DNA of 64,000 nt from Devosia sp. XK-2 (GTDB lineage: Bacteria > Pseudomonadota > Alphaproteobacteria > Rhizobiales > Devosiaceae): the NCBI RefSeq assembly GCF_037113415.1, contig NZ_CP146608.1:3505001-3569000 (forward strand), given 5' to 3'. Positions 32,970 to 41,734 of this stretch are shown in pieces (the stretch's first letter is position 1; the number at the start of each line of letters is the position of its first letter). The position numbers and the translations under genes are program-made. Under the pieces are notes generated by a model, which searched no databases, was not told where the DNA came from, and saw only the letters and a list, made by a program, of their open reading frames with translations.

Positions 32970-33260
32970 TTAAACCGGTACGTCCGAATCGAGTCGCGGG
33001 ACAATTCGTGAAAGGGCCGCCTCGGGCGACAATATGCCCATATCGAGCCGCAGGTCATAATCGGTTTCGGCATGCACCGCCACCTGCCAGCGGCGCACCG
33101 GCTCGGGAATGCCGAGCAGGAGGGCGTCAGGCAGACTGGCATTGAACCTGTCCACGCCCCAATTGATCCAGGTTCCGGGGACATTGGCCTGAATGGTGCG
33201 GGCCAAGGTCGACTTGCCCGAGCGGGGCGCCCCATTGAGAATGACGATGCGCCCGGCCAT
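32970..33260 (-). pseudogene. Chloramphenicol phosphotransferase-like kinase, internally deleted
   Basis: The 96-residue reading frame keeps both ends of a CPT-family protein (normally ~180-200 residues). The P-loop GAPRSGKST (residues 10-18) and WGVDRFNASLP are N-terminal features; the Asp in GVD corresponds to the CPT general base. PEPVRRWQVAVHAETDYDLR and LDMGILSPEAALSRI are the family's C-terminal segment. They are joined directly at about residues 45-53, so roughly 90 central residues are missing, in frame. A good ribosome site (GGAGGGG) precedes the start. It is probably non-functional as a kinase, though a small folded remnant is not excluded. Confidence 0.72.
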
Positions 33261-33274
33261 GCTGCCCCTCCATG

Positions 33275-33301
33275 AAAAAGAGGCGGGCCCGAGCCCGCCT
33301 C
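33275..33301 (-). terminator. Rho-independent terminator of argG
   Basis: On the minus strand GAGGCGGGC pairs perfectly with GCCCGCCTC around a TCGG tetraloop, followed by TTTTT. It lies 11 bp beyond the argG stop codon and directly before the CPT-like remnant, so it separates the two transcripts. Confidence 0.9.
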
Positions 33302-33311
33302 GTCAGGATGA

Positions 33312-34535
33312 TCAGCCCTTCGCCTTCTTGTTGCGCGCGGCCCAGGTCTTCAACCGCAATCCATTGAGGCGGATAAAGCCTTCGGCATCCTTGTGGTCAT
33401 AGGCGACCGCACCTTCTTCGAAAGTGACGAGGTCTTCCGAATAAAGGCTATAGGGCGAAGTGCGCGCCACCACATTGGCCGAGCCCTTATAGAGCTTGAC
33501 CGTAACTTCGCCGGCGACGAATTCCTGGCTCTTGTCGATCAGCGCCTGCAGCATTTCGCGCTCGGGCGAGAACCAGAAGCCATTATAGATCAGCTCGGCA
33601 TATTTGGGCATGATCTCGTCCTTGAGATGGGCCGCGCCGCGATCGAGCGTGATCGATTCAATGCCGCGATGGGCATGCCAAAGCACTGTGCCGCCGGGCG
33701 TTTCATAGACCCCGCGCGACTTCATGCCCACAAAGCGGTTCTCGACCAGGTCGAGCCGCCCCACACCATGCTTGCCGCCCAACTCGTTGAGCTTTTCGAG
33801 CAGGCTTGCCGGCGACAGCTTGACGCCATTGACCGAGACGGCATCGCCCTTTTCAAAGCCGATTTTGACATATTCAGGCGTGTCGGGCGCCTGTTCGGGA
33901 TCGACGGTGCGCTGATAGACATAGTCGGGAGCCTCGACGCCCGGATCTTCGAGCACGCGGCCCTCGGACGAGGTGTGCAACAGATTGGCATCGACCGAGA
34001 ACGGTGCTTCGCCGCGCTTGTCCTTGGCGATCGGGATCTGGTTGGCTTCGGCATATTCGAGCAGCCTTGTGCGGCTGCGCAAATCCCATTCGCGCCAGGG
34101 CGCGATGACCTTGATGGAGGGATCGAGCGCATTGGCCGTCAATTCGAAACGGACCTGGTCATTGCCCTTGCCCGTAGCGCCATGGGAAATGGCGTCGGCC
34201 CCGGTTTCCTGGGCAATTTCCACCAGCCGCTTGGAAATCAGCGGCCGGGCAATCGAGGTGCCGAGCAGATAAAGGCCTTCATACATGGCGTTGGCGCGGA
34301 ACATCGGGAAGACGAAATCGGCAACGAATTCCTCGCGCAGATCCTCGATGCGGATGTCCTTGATGCCGAACATTTCCGCCTTTTTGCGCGCCGGCTCCAG
34401 CTCTTCGCCCTGGCCCAGATCGGCGGTGAAGGTCACCACCTCGCAATTATAGGTTTCCTGCAGCCATTTCAGGATGATGGAGGTGTCCAGCCCGCCCGAA
34501 TAGGCCAGGACGACCTTCTTGATGTCATTTGCCAT
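33312..34535 (-). CDS. argG: Argininosuccinate synthase
   Basis: Condenses citrulline and aspartate with ATP to give argininosuccinate, the penultimate step of arginine synthesis. 407 residues. The PP-loop [15 protein letters not shown] is at residues 10-24. [22 protein letters not shown] and [15 protein letters not shown] are diagnostic substrate-binding segments. It ends [12 protein letters not shown]. It is transcribed divergently from an Lrp/AsnC regulator across a gap containing a perfect 15-bp palindrome, so regulation by amino-acid supply is likely. It has a strong terminator. Confidence 0.97.
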   Translation of the reverse strand: MANDIKKVVLAYSGGLDTSIILKWLQETYNCEVVTFTADLGQGEELEPARKKAEMFGIKDIRIEDLREEFVADFVFPMFRANAMYEGLYLLGTSIARPLISKRLVEIAQETGADAISHGATGKGNDQVRFELTANALDPSIKVIAPWREWDLRSRTRLLEYAEANQIPIAKDKRGEAPFSVDANLLHTSSEGRVLEDPGVEAPDYVYQRTVDPEQAPDTPEYVKIGFEKGDAVSVNGVKLSPASLLEKLNELGGKHGVGRLDLVENRFVGMKSRGVYETPGGTVLWHAHRGIESITLDRGAAHLKDEIMPKYAELIYNGFWFSPEREMLQALIDKSQEFVAGEVTVKLYKGSANVVARTSPYSLYSEDLVTFEEGAVAYDHKDAEGFIRLNGLRLKTWAARNKKAKG

Positions 34536-34592
34536 GATGTGTTCCCAAAGGATCTGATGATGACAGGATAAGCTCTCAATCGCGCAATGAAC

Positions 34593-34607
34593 TTGCGATC
34601 ATCGCAA
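34593..34607. promoter_or_regulatory. Perfect 15-bp palindrome between argG and the lrp-type gene
   Basis: TTGCGAT-C-ATCGCAA is a perfect inverted repeat with one central base, located 58 bp from the argG start and about 56 bp from the regulator start. Lrp-family proteins bind such 13-15-bp palindromes in divergent promoters, often of their own gene. An imperfect related pair (GCGCAAT ... ATTGGCGC) surrounds it. Binding by the neighbouring regulator is inferred. Confidence 0.6.
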
Positions 34608-34662
34608 TATTGGCGCAGTTTGTAGCATATCATGCCAAACACAGAAGAATGTGAAGCGGAAA

Positions 34663-35127
34663 ATGCCAGAAATGCTCGACGCCATCGACCGCCGGATTTT
34701 GCGAGCATTGCAGCGCAATGGCCGCATGTCCAATGTGGAATTGGCCAATGCCGTGGGCCTGTCGCCCTCCCCCTGCCTGCGGCGCGTGAAGTTGCTCGAG
34801 GAAAAAGGCGTTATCGACCAGTATGTTGCGGTGCTCAACGGGCCCAAGCTCGGGCTCGGGCTCACGGTTTTTGCGCGCATCTGGTTCAAGACCCAGGACG
34901 CCGAAACCACCCACCAGTTTGCCGAGACTGTGCGAAAATTTCCCGAAGTGGCAGAGTGTTACCTCACCACCGGAGAATGCGACGCCATCATGCGGATCGT
35001 CACCACGGACCTGCACGCCTATTGGCGGTTTCAATCGGACTATCTAATGCGCATCCCGAGCGTGCAAAGCGTCAAGACCGATGTGCCCATGGAAACGATC
35101 AAGGCCGGACGCGAACTCCCGGTGTGA
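34663..35127 (+). CDS. Lrp/AsnC-family transcriptional regulator
   Basis: 154 residues. The N-terminal winged helix-turn-helix is LDAIDRRILRALQRNGRMSN, followed by VELANAVGLSPSPCLRRVKLLEEKGVI, and the C-terminal RAM effector domain is LTVFARIWFKTQD ... ECYLTTGECDAIMRIVTTD. Lrp proteins form octamers that respond to amino acids. The ligand cannot be predicted from sequence. It is divergent from argG and just upstream of a LysE exporter gene, which may be part of its regulon. The start could also be a GTG at 34651 (MKRK); the ATG at 34663 matches the family start. Confidence 0.93.
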   Translation: MPEMLDAIDRRILRALQRNGRMSNVELANAVGLSPSPCLRRVKLLEEKGVIDQYVAVLNGPKLGLGLTVFARIWFKTQDAETTHQFAETVRKFPEVAECYLTTGECDAIMRIVTTDLHAYWRFQSDYLMRIPSVQSVKTDVPMETIKAGRELPV

Positions 35128-35218
35128 GGCCAGGCCCCCGTCAATGAACAGGTTCTGAACGCCCTACCCGGGCGCGCCGAAAAATGCGATGGTCCGGCGA
35201 CCCATTCCGAGACCAGTT

Positions 35219-35866
35219 ATGCCAGTGTTCGTCCCCGATCTGCCCGTCCTTCTCGCCTTCGCGCTGGCGACAGTGGTTCTTGCCATCACGCCGGGACCGG
35301 ACATGGCCCTGCAGATGAGCCGTGCCATCAATTACGGACGGGCGCATGGCCTGGCCGCCATGTTCGGGGCCATGGCCGGCATATTGGTCCATACCATGCT
35401 GGTGGCCTTCGGCATTTCCATTCTGATCATCGCCGCCCCGCCCCTGTTCCTGGCGCTCAAGATCGCGGGCGCGATCTACCTCTTGTGGCTGGCCTATCAG
35501 GCGGTCGTGCATGGCGGCGGCTTGCGCCTTTCCGAAGCCGCCAGGAAGACGCCGACCCTGCGTCAGAGTTTTATGACCGGGATTGGCATCAACCTGCTCA
35601 ATCCCAAGGTCGTTCTGTTTTTCGTGACCTTCCTGCCCCAATTCGTCGACGCCCATGACCCCGCCGCCACCGGCAAGCTGATTTTTCTCGGCCTCGAATT
35701 TGTGGCCCTTTCCATTCCGCTGGGTATCGTCACAGTGCTGCTGGCCGAGAGGCTGGCGGCCCTGTTTCGCTCTAGCAAGTGGGTGGAAAAGGCGCTCAAC
35801 TGGAGCTTTGCCGCCATTTTTGCCGCCTTTGCGGCAACCATCCTGACGGCACAGGCGCGGCACTGA
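35219..35866 (+). CDS. LysE-family translocator (amino acid or small-molecule exporter)
   Basis: 215 residues with about six transmembrane segments in the RhtB/LysE pattern. The first helix LLAFALATVVLAITPGPDMA carries the conserved PGPD. A glycine-rich second helix and SFMTGIGINLLNPKVVLFFV follow, with the family NLLNPKxxLFF motif, and then a final helix pair. The family exports basic or neutral amino acids, homoserine lactone and similar compounds. Its position after an Lrp-type regulator fits an amino-acid exporter, but substrate is unassigned. I took the ATG at 35219; 35189 is an in-frame alternative. Confidence 0.92.
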   Translation: MPVFVPDLPVLLAFALATVVLAITPGPDMALQMSRAINYGRAHGLAAMFGAMAGILVHTMLVAFGISILIIAAPPLFLALKIAGAIYLLWLAYQAVVHGGGLRLSEAARKTPTLRQSFMTGIGINLLNPKVVLFFVTFLPQFVDAHDPAATGKLIFLGLEFVALSIPLGIVTVLLAERLAALFRSSKWVEKALNWSFAAIFAAFAATILTAQARH

Positions 35867-35951
35867 TAACTATGGATCAAGCCCCTCGCATGGCTCAGGG
35901 CGTTCATTGCTCAATTCGTGCCACTGGCACGAATTGCCCCGGAGGGTCGCA

Positions 35952-36800
35952 ATGAACTATCGCCACGCCTTTCACGCCGGCAATTTCGCCGATGTGGTCA
36001 AGCACGTCATCCTGACCCGCATCCTCGCCTATCTCATGAAGAAGGACGCCGCCTTCCGGGTGATCGACACCCATGCGGGCCTTGGCATTTATGACCTTTT
36101 CGGCGACCAGGCCGAAAAGACCGGCGAATGGCAGGACGGGATCGGCCGGCTGATTCACGTGAAACCACCCACCGACGTGGCCCAACTGCTGGCGCCCTAT
36201 CTCGACGCCGTCCGGGCGCAGAACCCGGACGGAACGCTGCGTTACTATCCCGGCTCGCCCTTCATCACCCGACACATGCTGCGCGAGCAGGACCGGCTGA
36301 TGGCCTTCGAACTCCATCCGATCGATGCTGACCGGCTGAAAGAAAACTTTGCCGGCGATTTTCAGACCCGCGTGACCCAGCTCGACGCTTGGGACATTTT
36401 TGGCACCCATTTGCCGCCCAAGGAAAAGCGCGGCCTGGTGCTGGTCGACCCACCCTTTGAGGAAAAGGGCGAGTTTTCCCGCATGGTGCAAAGCCTCGAA
36501 AAAGGCCATAAACGCTGGCCGGGCGGCACCTATGCCTATTGGTATCCGATCAAGGAACCGGGCGAGGTCGATGCCTATGTCAAAGCGCTCAAAAAGACCG
36601 GCATCCCAAAAATCCTCAGGCTCGAACTGACCATCCGCGCGCCTTCGACGCCACCACGCCTGCACGGCACTGGCATGGTGGTGATCAACCCGCCTTTCGT
36701 GCTGGAACAGGAGATGCGCGTACTGCTGCCGTTTCTGGCGGAACTACTCAGCGACGAGGGGCGCGGCAAGTGGAGCGTCGATTGGGTGGCGGGGGAGTAA
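35952..36800 (+). CDS. rlmJ: 23S rRNA (adenine(2030)-N6)-methyltransferase RlmJ
   Basis: 282 residues. The start MNYRHAFHAGNFADVVKHV is invariant in RlmJ. IDTHAGLGIYDL lies near the SAM site, and the catalytic DPPFE motif is in LVLVDPPFEEKGEF. This enzyme methylates A2030 of 23S rRNA before subunit assembly. The ribosome site CGGAGGG precedes the ATG at 35952. The tail LSDEGRGKWSVDWVAGE is normal. A palindromic repeat follows the stop codon. Confidence 0.95.
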   Translation: MNYRHAFHAGNFADVVKHVILTRILAYLMKKDAAFRVIDTHAGLGIYDLFGDQAEKTGEWQDGIGRLIHVKPPTDVAQLLAPYLDAVRAQNPDGTLRYYPGSPFITRHMLREQDRLMAFELHPIDADRLKENFAGDFQTRVTQLDAWDIFGTHLPPKEKRGLVLVDPPFEEKGEFSRMVQSLEKGHKRWPGGTYAYWYPIKEPGEVDAYVKALKKTGIPKILRLELTIRAPSTPPRLHGTGMVVINPPFVLEQEMRVLLPFLAELLSDEGRGKWSVDWVAGE

Positions 36801-36814
36801 TACCCACCGGCCTG

Positions 36815-36864
36815 CCCCCTCATCCGCCCTTCGGGCACCTTCTCCCACAAGGGGAGAAGGGGGA
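36815..36864. repeat. Single CTTCTCCCC-type intergenic palindrome
   Basis: CCGCCCTTCGGGC followed by CCTTCTCCCACAAGGGGAGAAGG, the same element as at 21500-21552. It lies between the convergent rlmJ and VOC genes and can form a hairpin. It is present once here, whereas the other sites carry two inverted copies. Confidence 0.75.
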
Positions 36865-36876
36865 GCGAGCAATCCG

Positions 36877-37281
36877 CTAGGGTTCGAGCGTTCGTTCGCA
36901 GAACCGCAACAGGTACCCATCCGGATCCTGCACACAGAATTGCCGCTGGAGGACGTCGCGTTCATCGACCCGATAGGATTTGGTCTCAACCGGCATGAAG
37001 AGCTGGACACCCGCAGCGTCCAGGCGTTCAAGGATCGGCTCCAGCGCCACGACCTCAATTTGCAGATTGAGCCCGCGGCCAAACGGACGCGCCAATTCGG
37101 CAGTGCGCCAGTCCCGGCCTATGCCGATCTGGTCCAGCATGATCTCGGCGCCGTCCAGACAAAGATAGGCAAAGCCTTCTTCTTCCCGCGCGTAGCGCAC
37201 CGAGAAACCGAGCAGATCGCAATAAAAATGGCGACTTGCGGCAATATCGGATACCGAAAGCTCAGGGACCAGCGCCACCAT
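36877..37281 (-). CDS. VOC-superfamily protein, bleomycin-resistance-like
   Basis: 134 residues. VPELSVSDIAASRHFYCDLLGF opens the fold and YLCLDGAEIMLDQIGIGRDW resembles the bleomycin-binding protein subfamily. FCVQDPDGYLLRFCERT closes it. Bleomycin-type proteins lack metal and act by sequestering drugs; whether this one does is not shown. Its start overlaps the rlmN stop by one base, so it is co-transcribed with rlmN. Confidence 0.85.
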   Translation of the reverse strand: MVALVPELSVSDIAASRHFYCDLLGFSVRYAREEEGFAYLCLDGAEIMLDQIGIGRDWRTAELARPFGRGLNLQIEVVALEPILERLDAAGVQLFMPVETKSYRVDERDVLQRQFCVQDPDGYLLRFCERTLEP

Positions 37282-38489
37282 CAGAGCGCCAGCAGCGCGT
37301 CCCGGTCTTTTTTGGTCATCCGTTCGCTCTCGCTCTTGAGCTGCCCGCAGGCGGCGAAGATGTCGCGGCCGCGCGGGGTGCGGACGGGCGAGGCATAGCC
37401 GGCCTTGTTGACGATATCGGCAAAGCGCTCGATGCGCGAGGATGGCGAGGTGCCATAGTTCGAACCCGGCCAGGGATTGAACGGGATGAGGTTGATCTTG
37501 GCGGGAATGCCGGCCAAGAGCCGCACCAGTTCGCGCGCTTCGGCATCAGAGTCATTGATGCCATCGAGCATGACATATTCGAAGGTGATGCGGCGAGCGT
37601 TGGAGAGGCCCGGATAATTCTTGCAGGCTTCGAGCAGCTCCTTGAGCGGCCATTTCTTGTTGATCGGCACCAGCACATCGCGCAGATCGTCGCGCACGGC
37701 ATGGAGCGAAATGGCCAGCATGACATCGATCTCGCGCCCGGTCGGCTCGATATAGGGCACGACACCGGAAGTGGAGAGCGTAATGCGACGCTTGGAAATG
37801 GACATGCCATCGCCGGCCGAGGCGATGAGCAAAGCCTGTTTGACATTGTCGTAATTATAGAGCGGCTCGCCCATGCCCATCATCACGATATTGGTGATGG
37901 CGCGGGTTTCGCCGCCCGGCACCAGGCCTCCGTCGTCAGGGCGCGAACCGCCAGGGAAATCACCCAGACGCTCGCGCGCCATCAGGATCTGTCCCAGGAT
38001 TTCGCCGGCGGTGAGATTGCGGACGAGCTTTTGCGTGCCGGTATGGCAAAAGGAACAGGTGAGCGTGCACCCGACTTGTGAAGAGACGCAAAGTGTCCCG
38101 CGGTCGCTTTCCGGGATATAGACGGTTTCGACCTCGACCGCCGGCATATGGGGATTGGCCGGATCGCGGAAGCGGAAGAGCCATTTGCGCGTGCCGTCGA
38201 CTGAAACCTGCTCGGTGACGATTTCCGGCCGGTCGAGATTGAAGGTTTCACTGAGCTTCTGGCGGACCGGCTTGGCCACATTGGTCATGCGGTCGAAATC
38301 GGTGACGCCGTTGACATAGAGCCAGTTCCAGAGCTGGGAGGCGCGCATGCGCCCTTCCTTTTCCGAAACAACCTCATGGCTGACCAGCGTTTCCGCCAGG
38401 CCGGCCTTGGACAAGCCGATCAGCGACGGCCGCGCCGTGGACGCCGGGCGGATAGCGGTCGAATGGTCAAGGTTCAGCGCAAGGCTCAT
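37281..38489 (-). CDS. rlmN: Dual-specificity rRNA/tRNA (adenine-C2)-methyltransferase RlmN
   Basis: Radical-SAM enzyme that methylates C2 of A2503 in 23S rRNA and A37 in some tRNAs. About 402 residues. The radical-SAM cysteines are in [15 protein letters not shown] (C-x3-C-x2-C). [17 protein letters not shown] is the family's second signature, and the C-terminal region [10 protein letters not shown] carries the cysteine needed for catalysis. The start could be ATG 38498 or 38489; I chose the latter. It is co-transcribed with the overlapping VOC gene. Confidence 0.97.
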   Translation of the reverse strand: MSLALNLDHSTAIRPASTARPSLIGLSKAGLAETLVSHEVVSEKEGRMRASQLWNWLYVNGVTDFDRMTNVAKPVRQKLSETFNLDRPEIVTEQVSVDGTRKWLFRFRDPANPHMPAVEVETVYIPESDRGTLCVSSQVGCTLTCSFCHTGTQKLVRNLTAGEILGQILMARERLGDFPGGSRPDDGGLVPGGETRAITNIVMMGMGEPLYNYDNVKQALLIASAGDGMSISKRRITLSTSGVVPYIEPTGREIDVMLAISLHAVRDDLRDVLVPINKKWPLKELLEACKNYPGLSNARRITFEYVMLDGINDSDAEARELVRLLAGIPAKINLIPFNPWPGSNYGTSPSSRIERFADIVNKAGYASPVRTPRGRDIFAACGQLKSESERMTKKDRDALLAL

Positions 38490-38617
38490 GGCGGGCACGG
38501 GGGGCTCAACAGATGCGGGAAGTGCGCGCCTTTAGCACAGGCAGGTGGAAAGCGCAAAGTCACGCTGGCGGGAGGCGGGGATGCGGTGAGGGCAGAACGA
38601 TCAAAGTAGCCCGGGCC

Positions 38618-38691
38618 GCCCTCGGACTTGATCCGAGGGCCACTCGGATCTGGTGCGAACCTTGAAAGGTCCTCGGGTCAGGCCCGAGGAC
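38618..38691. repeat. Inverted doublet of the CTCGGG palindromic repeat
   Basis: Two copies of the palindrome framing the GIY-YIG gene: CCCTCGGACTTGATCCGAGGG at 38619-38639 and TCCTCGGGTCAGGCCCGAGGA at 38670-38690. The second is in opposite orientation, as judged from the asymmetric central bases. A 30-bp spacer lies between them. This resembles REPIN-like doublets. It sits in the gap between rlmN and the first IalB gene. Confidence 0.75.
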
Positions 38692-38712
38692 GGGACCGTG
38701 AGTGTTGAAAAA

Positions 38713-39219
38713 TCAGCACTCGGCGCCAATAGCCTGTTGGGCGGCGGTAGCACCGGACAGCGAATAGGATTGCACGACCTGCGTGCCATCGGCAGCGGTA
38801 CCGGTGATGGAAATGCTCGAACCGGCACGGATGGCGGCGGCCAGATTGGCCGACTGGGCGCTGTCATCGAGCCAGGCCGCATCGTTCTGGGTAAAGAGCG
38901 TGAAATTCTGGCCCCCGACATTGGCCGTGGCTGTGGAACCGGTCTGGAACGTATAGCCGGCCACCACATTGAACTCGTTCACCACATCTTCGCCGGGGCG
39001 GTTGGTGATATAGAGATAGGCCTCGCCATAGCCGCTCGGGGTCGGCTCGGTGCTTTTGGGCCTGGTCATGGCAAAGCAGACCGTGCCGCCGCCATCATCG
39101 GCCGCATAGCTCGACCAGTCTCGGAAATCGCCCAGAACCCGCGCCGACTGCGCCTCGGCCGGCAAAATGGCCGACAGCGTCGTGACAAGGGCAAGCGCGA
39201 GAGCGGAAATTCGGATCAT
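38713..39219 (-). CDS. Invasion-associated locus B (IalB) family secreted protein
   Basis: 168 residues with a signal peptide (MIRISALALALVTTLSAILPAEAQS). The mature part matches the IalB layout: VLGDFRDWSSYAADDGGGTVCF (short strand and Cys), NEFNVVAGYTFQ, and AWLDDSAQSANLAAAIRAGS. The closing YSLSGATAAQQAIGAEC carries a second Cys. IalB was first described in Bartonella invasion, but the family is widespread in non-pathogenic Rhizobiales, so a virulence role should not be inferred. A possible alternate ATG is at 39234. A paralogue follows upstream at 39463. Confidence 0.85.
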   Translation of the reverse strand: MIRISALALALVTTLSAILPAEAQSARVLGDFRDWSSYAADDGGGTVCFAMTRPKSTEPTPSGYGEAYLYITNRPGEDVVNEFNVVAGYTFQTGSTATANVGGQNFTLFTQNDAAWLDDSAQSANLAAAIRAGSSISITGTAADGTQVVQSYSLSGATAAQQAIGAEC

Positions 39220-39234
39220 CGGGTCTTTTACCAT

Positions 39235-39340
39235 TAGAGCATCGCGCGAAAAAGTGGGTACCGGTTTTCCGCGAAAAACGATGCGACTACAAACAGATAG
39301 AGCAAACGTCCCGATTCCGTCGGGACGCATTTTGCTCTAG
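39235..39340. repeat. Rhizobiales-type compound palindrome
   Basis: GAGCATCGCGCGAAAA ... TTTTCCGCGAAAAACGATGCG (39235-39285) is an imperfect inverted repeat that contains AAAGTGGGTACCGGTTTTCC, a dispersed element common in Rhizobiales genomes. A second hairpin follows at 39298-39339: TAGAGCAAA paired with TTTGCTCTA around CGTCCCG ... CGGGACG. The whole unit lies upstream of the first IalB gene. Confidence 0.7.
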
Positions 39341-39462
39341 CAGAACCGGGCAAGGGGCTTTTTGCCCGATGCCCAGTTAGGGTGTTTGGGGGCGTCTCGG
39401 CAAGTCCCCGATCCGCACCATGACCGGGTGGGGAAAAGCGGCCCGTCTTTGGCTCCTATGCC

Positions 39463-39984
39463 TTACTGGCAGGCCGCATCGATGGCATTCATCGCCGCGG
39501 TGGCGCCGGAAAGGGAATAGGTATCGACCGTATCGGTGCCGCGCTGGCTGGTGCCGCGCACCACAAGCTGATTGCCGGCCTTGAAGGCGGCGACAAATCC
39601 GGGCTCATCGCTGCTCGAGGCCAGCCAGGCCGTCGAACCGCGGGCGGCCATGACATAGCTCTTGCCATCGACCGAGGCCGAGGCCTTGGCATCGCTGGTA
39701 TTATAGGGGTAGCCGATCTGGGTCTGGACCTCGTTTTTCGAGCCCATGCCCTTGCGGTGCACGATCAGGAACTTGACCGGGTCGCGGTTGACGCCTGTGG
39801 GTTCGCTGCGCTGCGGCTCCCCAATGATAAAACAGAGCTGACCGCTCTGATCGCTCGCCGTATAGGCGGACCAGGCGTTGAACGTGCCCAGCTCGGTGGC
39901 CTGCTGGGCCTGAGCGGCCGGGGCCAGAGCCATGACCGTTGCCACCGCGAGCCCAAGGATGAGGCCACCGGTTTTCGTCGTCAT
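39463..39984 (-). CDS. Invasion-associated locus B (IalB) family secreted protein, paralogue
   Basis: 173 residues starting at the ATG preceded by GAGGAAG (39984). A signal peptide (MTTKTGGLILGLAVATVMALAPAAQA) is followed by GTFNAWSAYTASDQSGQLCF, then FLIVHRKGMGSKNEVQTQIG, a KASASVDGKSYVM strand, and YSLSGATAAMNAIDAAC. The Cys pair matches the IalB family. It is a diverged tandem paralogue of the gene at 38713, and they share orientation. The gap between them holds the compound palindrome. Confidence 0.87.
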   Translation of the reverse strand: MTTKTGGLILGLAVATVMALAPAAQAQQATELGTFNAWSAYTASDQSGQLCFIIGEPQRSEPTGVNRDPVKFLIVHRKGMGSKNEVQTQIGYPYNTSDAKASASVDGKSYVMAARGSTAWLASSSDEPGFVAAFKAGNQLVVRGTSQRGTDTVDTYSLSGATAAMNAIDAACQ

Positions 39985-40213
39985 CGCCAATTCTTCCTCT
40001 TGTTTTGCTGGTGTTCGTGGGGGCGTTCTGTCCGCCCAATGTGCCCCGAACATGGTTACCAAGGTGTCAAAAACCTCTCGGCCCCCGCCGCGCCGTTCGG
40101 CATTTGCTTCAAATGAAAGCCAAAGGCGGCGGGAATGGGGCACGATTTGCCCCGCGCCTCCCGGTCTGCCCGCTTAGGGTTAAGCCAATCCTAACAAGAG
40201 CGTGATCCGTCCC

Positions 40214-40753
40214 TCACGCCGCCAGCGGGTAGCTTTGTTCCACAAGATAGGGACCGCCCCCAACCGAATCCCGGCTGGAAAACAGCACGAACCGCGCCGG
40301 CACGAAACTGAGCGGTTCGAATCGGGCCGCCTCTGCGAGAAAGCGCGCCACATCCTCGGCCGTGGTGCCGCGCAAGCGCGCCAGCGATACATGCGGCACG
40401 AATTTGCGCCCCTCGGGCGGCAGGCCCGCCCTTTGCAACACCCGCTCATGGGCCGCCTGCAGCCGGTTGAGCGCTTCCGATGGCTCCACCCCTGCATAAA
40501 GCGCGCGCGGCTTGTCGCCGCCAAACGTGCCCAGATGCGTGAGCCGGATGGGGAATTGCAGCGAATTGGACAGCCGGTCGAGACTATCGACCACCTCATC
40601 GGCCGTATTGCCATCGACATCGCCGATAAAGCGCAGGGTGATGTGATAATTGTCCGGATCGATCCAGCGGGCGCCGGAAAGGCCGCCCCGCTTGAGCGAG
40701 AGGGCAAATCCCACCTCGGCGGGGATTTCGAGGCCGGTAAAGAGCCGGGGCAT
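40214..40753 (-). CDS. thpR: RNA 2',3'-cyclic phosphodiesterase (ThpR/LigT)
   Basis: 179 residues of the 2H phosphoesterase superfamily with two HxTx-type motifs. The first, HITL, is in WIDPDNYHITLRFIGDVDG, and the second, HVSL, is in FVPHVSLARLRGTT. Members open 2',3'-cyclic phosphates on RNA ends. The start MPRLFTGLEIPAEVGFAL at 40753 is the family start; the in-frame upstream ATG at 40858 is not. It is divergent from the Bax-inhibitor gene with a 204-bp gap in which I see no further gene. Confidence 0.92.
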   Translation of the reverse strand: MPRLFTGLEIPAEVGFALSLKRGGLSGARWIDPDNYHITLRFIGDVDGNTADEVVDSLDRLSNSLQFPIRLTHLGTFGGDKPRALYAGVEPSEALNRLQAAHERVLQRAGLPPEGRKFVPHVSLARLRGTTAEDVARFLAEAARFEPLSFVPARFVLFSSRDSVGGGPYLVEQSYPLAA

Positions 40754-40957
40754 GATGTGCCTCCCTGGCAAGTGTCCGCGCGATTCGTCACTCGACCCTA
40801 ACACAATCGCTTTATTGGGCCAGTCCCAGTGTCGCACGCGTCCGATTATCCTTGTCAATCAAGGATTGGCTCCCCATATTCCGAGCCAAGTGGCAACGCC
40901 AATTGCCCCCGGCGGTGACAAGACCGCATATGCGTTATTTGGAAAGGGAACCAAAGA

Positions 40958-41683
40958 ATGGCTGAATATGACCGTCAGACCCTCGGTGCGCGGGCCGGCT
41001 CGGCCTTGGCCATCGACGAGGGCCTTCGCAGCTATATGCTGCGTGTCTACAATTATATGGGCCTCGGCCTGGTGGTAACGGGCCTGGTGGCCTTTTTCAC
41101 CAGCCAGTGGGCCATGTCGAGCCAGGCGAACGCCGAGCTGCTTTATGGCAGCCCGCTGGCCTGGGTGATCATGCTCTCGCCGCTGGCCTTCGTGCTGGTC
41201 TTGAGCTTCGGCATCAACAAGCTGTCCGTGGGCGCGTCCCAGGCGATCTTCTGGGCCTTCGCGGCCGTGATGGGCCTGTCGCTGTCGTCCATCTTCCTGG
41301 TCTATACCGGCGCTTCGATCGCCAAGGTGTTCTTCATCACCGCCGCCACTTTCGGCGCGATGAGCCTTTACGGCTATACCACCAAGCGCGACCTGACCGG
41401 CATGGGCAACTTCCTGATGATGGGCCTGATCGGCATCATCATCGCCTCGATCGTGAACATCTTCCTTGGCTCGTCCATGCTCGATTTCGCGATCTCGGTG
41501 CTGGGCGTGCTGATCTTTACCGGTCTGACCGCCTATGACACCCAGAAGATCAAGGAAAGCTATTCGGAAGCCTATGGTGCCGACGTAATGGCCAAGAATG
41601 CCATTATGGGTGCGCTCTCGCTCTATCTCGACTTCATCAACCTCTTCCTGATGCTGCTCCGCCTGTTCGGCAATCGCGAGTAG
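40958..41683 (+). CDS. Bax inhibitor-1/YccA family membrane protein
   Basis: 241 residues with seven hydrophobic segments after a hydrophilic N-terminus (EYDRQTLGARAGSALAIDEGL). The last two helices contain IFTGLTAYDTQKIKE and LYLDFINLFLMLLRLFG, diagnostic of TMBIM/BI-1 proteins; the conserved Asp pair that gates the calcium leak in relatives is partly visible (AYDTQK, YLDF). Bacterial members act as membrane quality-control or ion-leak proteins. The start has GGGAA nearby (AAAGGGAACC). A strong terminator follows. Confidence 0.93.
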   Translation: MAEYDRQTLGARAGSALAIDEGLRSYMLRVYNYMGLGLVVTGLVAFFTSQWAMSSQANAELLYGSPLAWVIMLSPLAFVLVLSFGINKLSVGASQAIFWAFAAVMGLSLSSIFLVYTGASIAKVFFITAATFGAMSLYGYTTKRDLTGMGNFLMMGLIGIIIASIVNIFLGSSMLDFAISVLGVLIFTGLTAYDTQKIKESYSEAYGADVMAKNAIMGALSLYLDFINLFLMLLRLFGNRE

Positions 41684-41734
41684 CAATCAAGGCCTTGATC
41701 ATAAGATCAAGGAATTTGGTTGGACGAAAATGGG

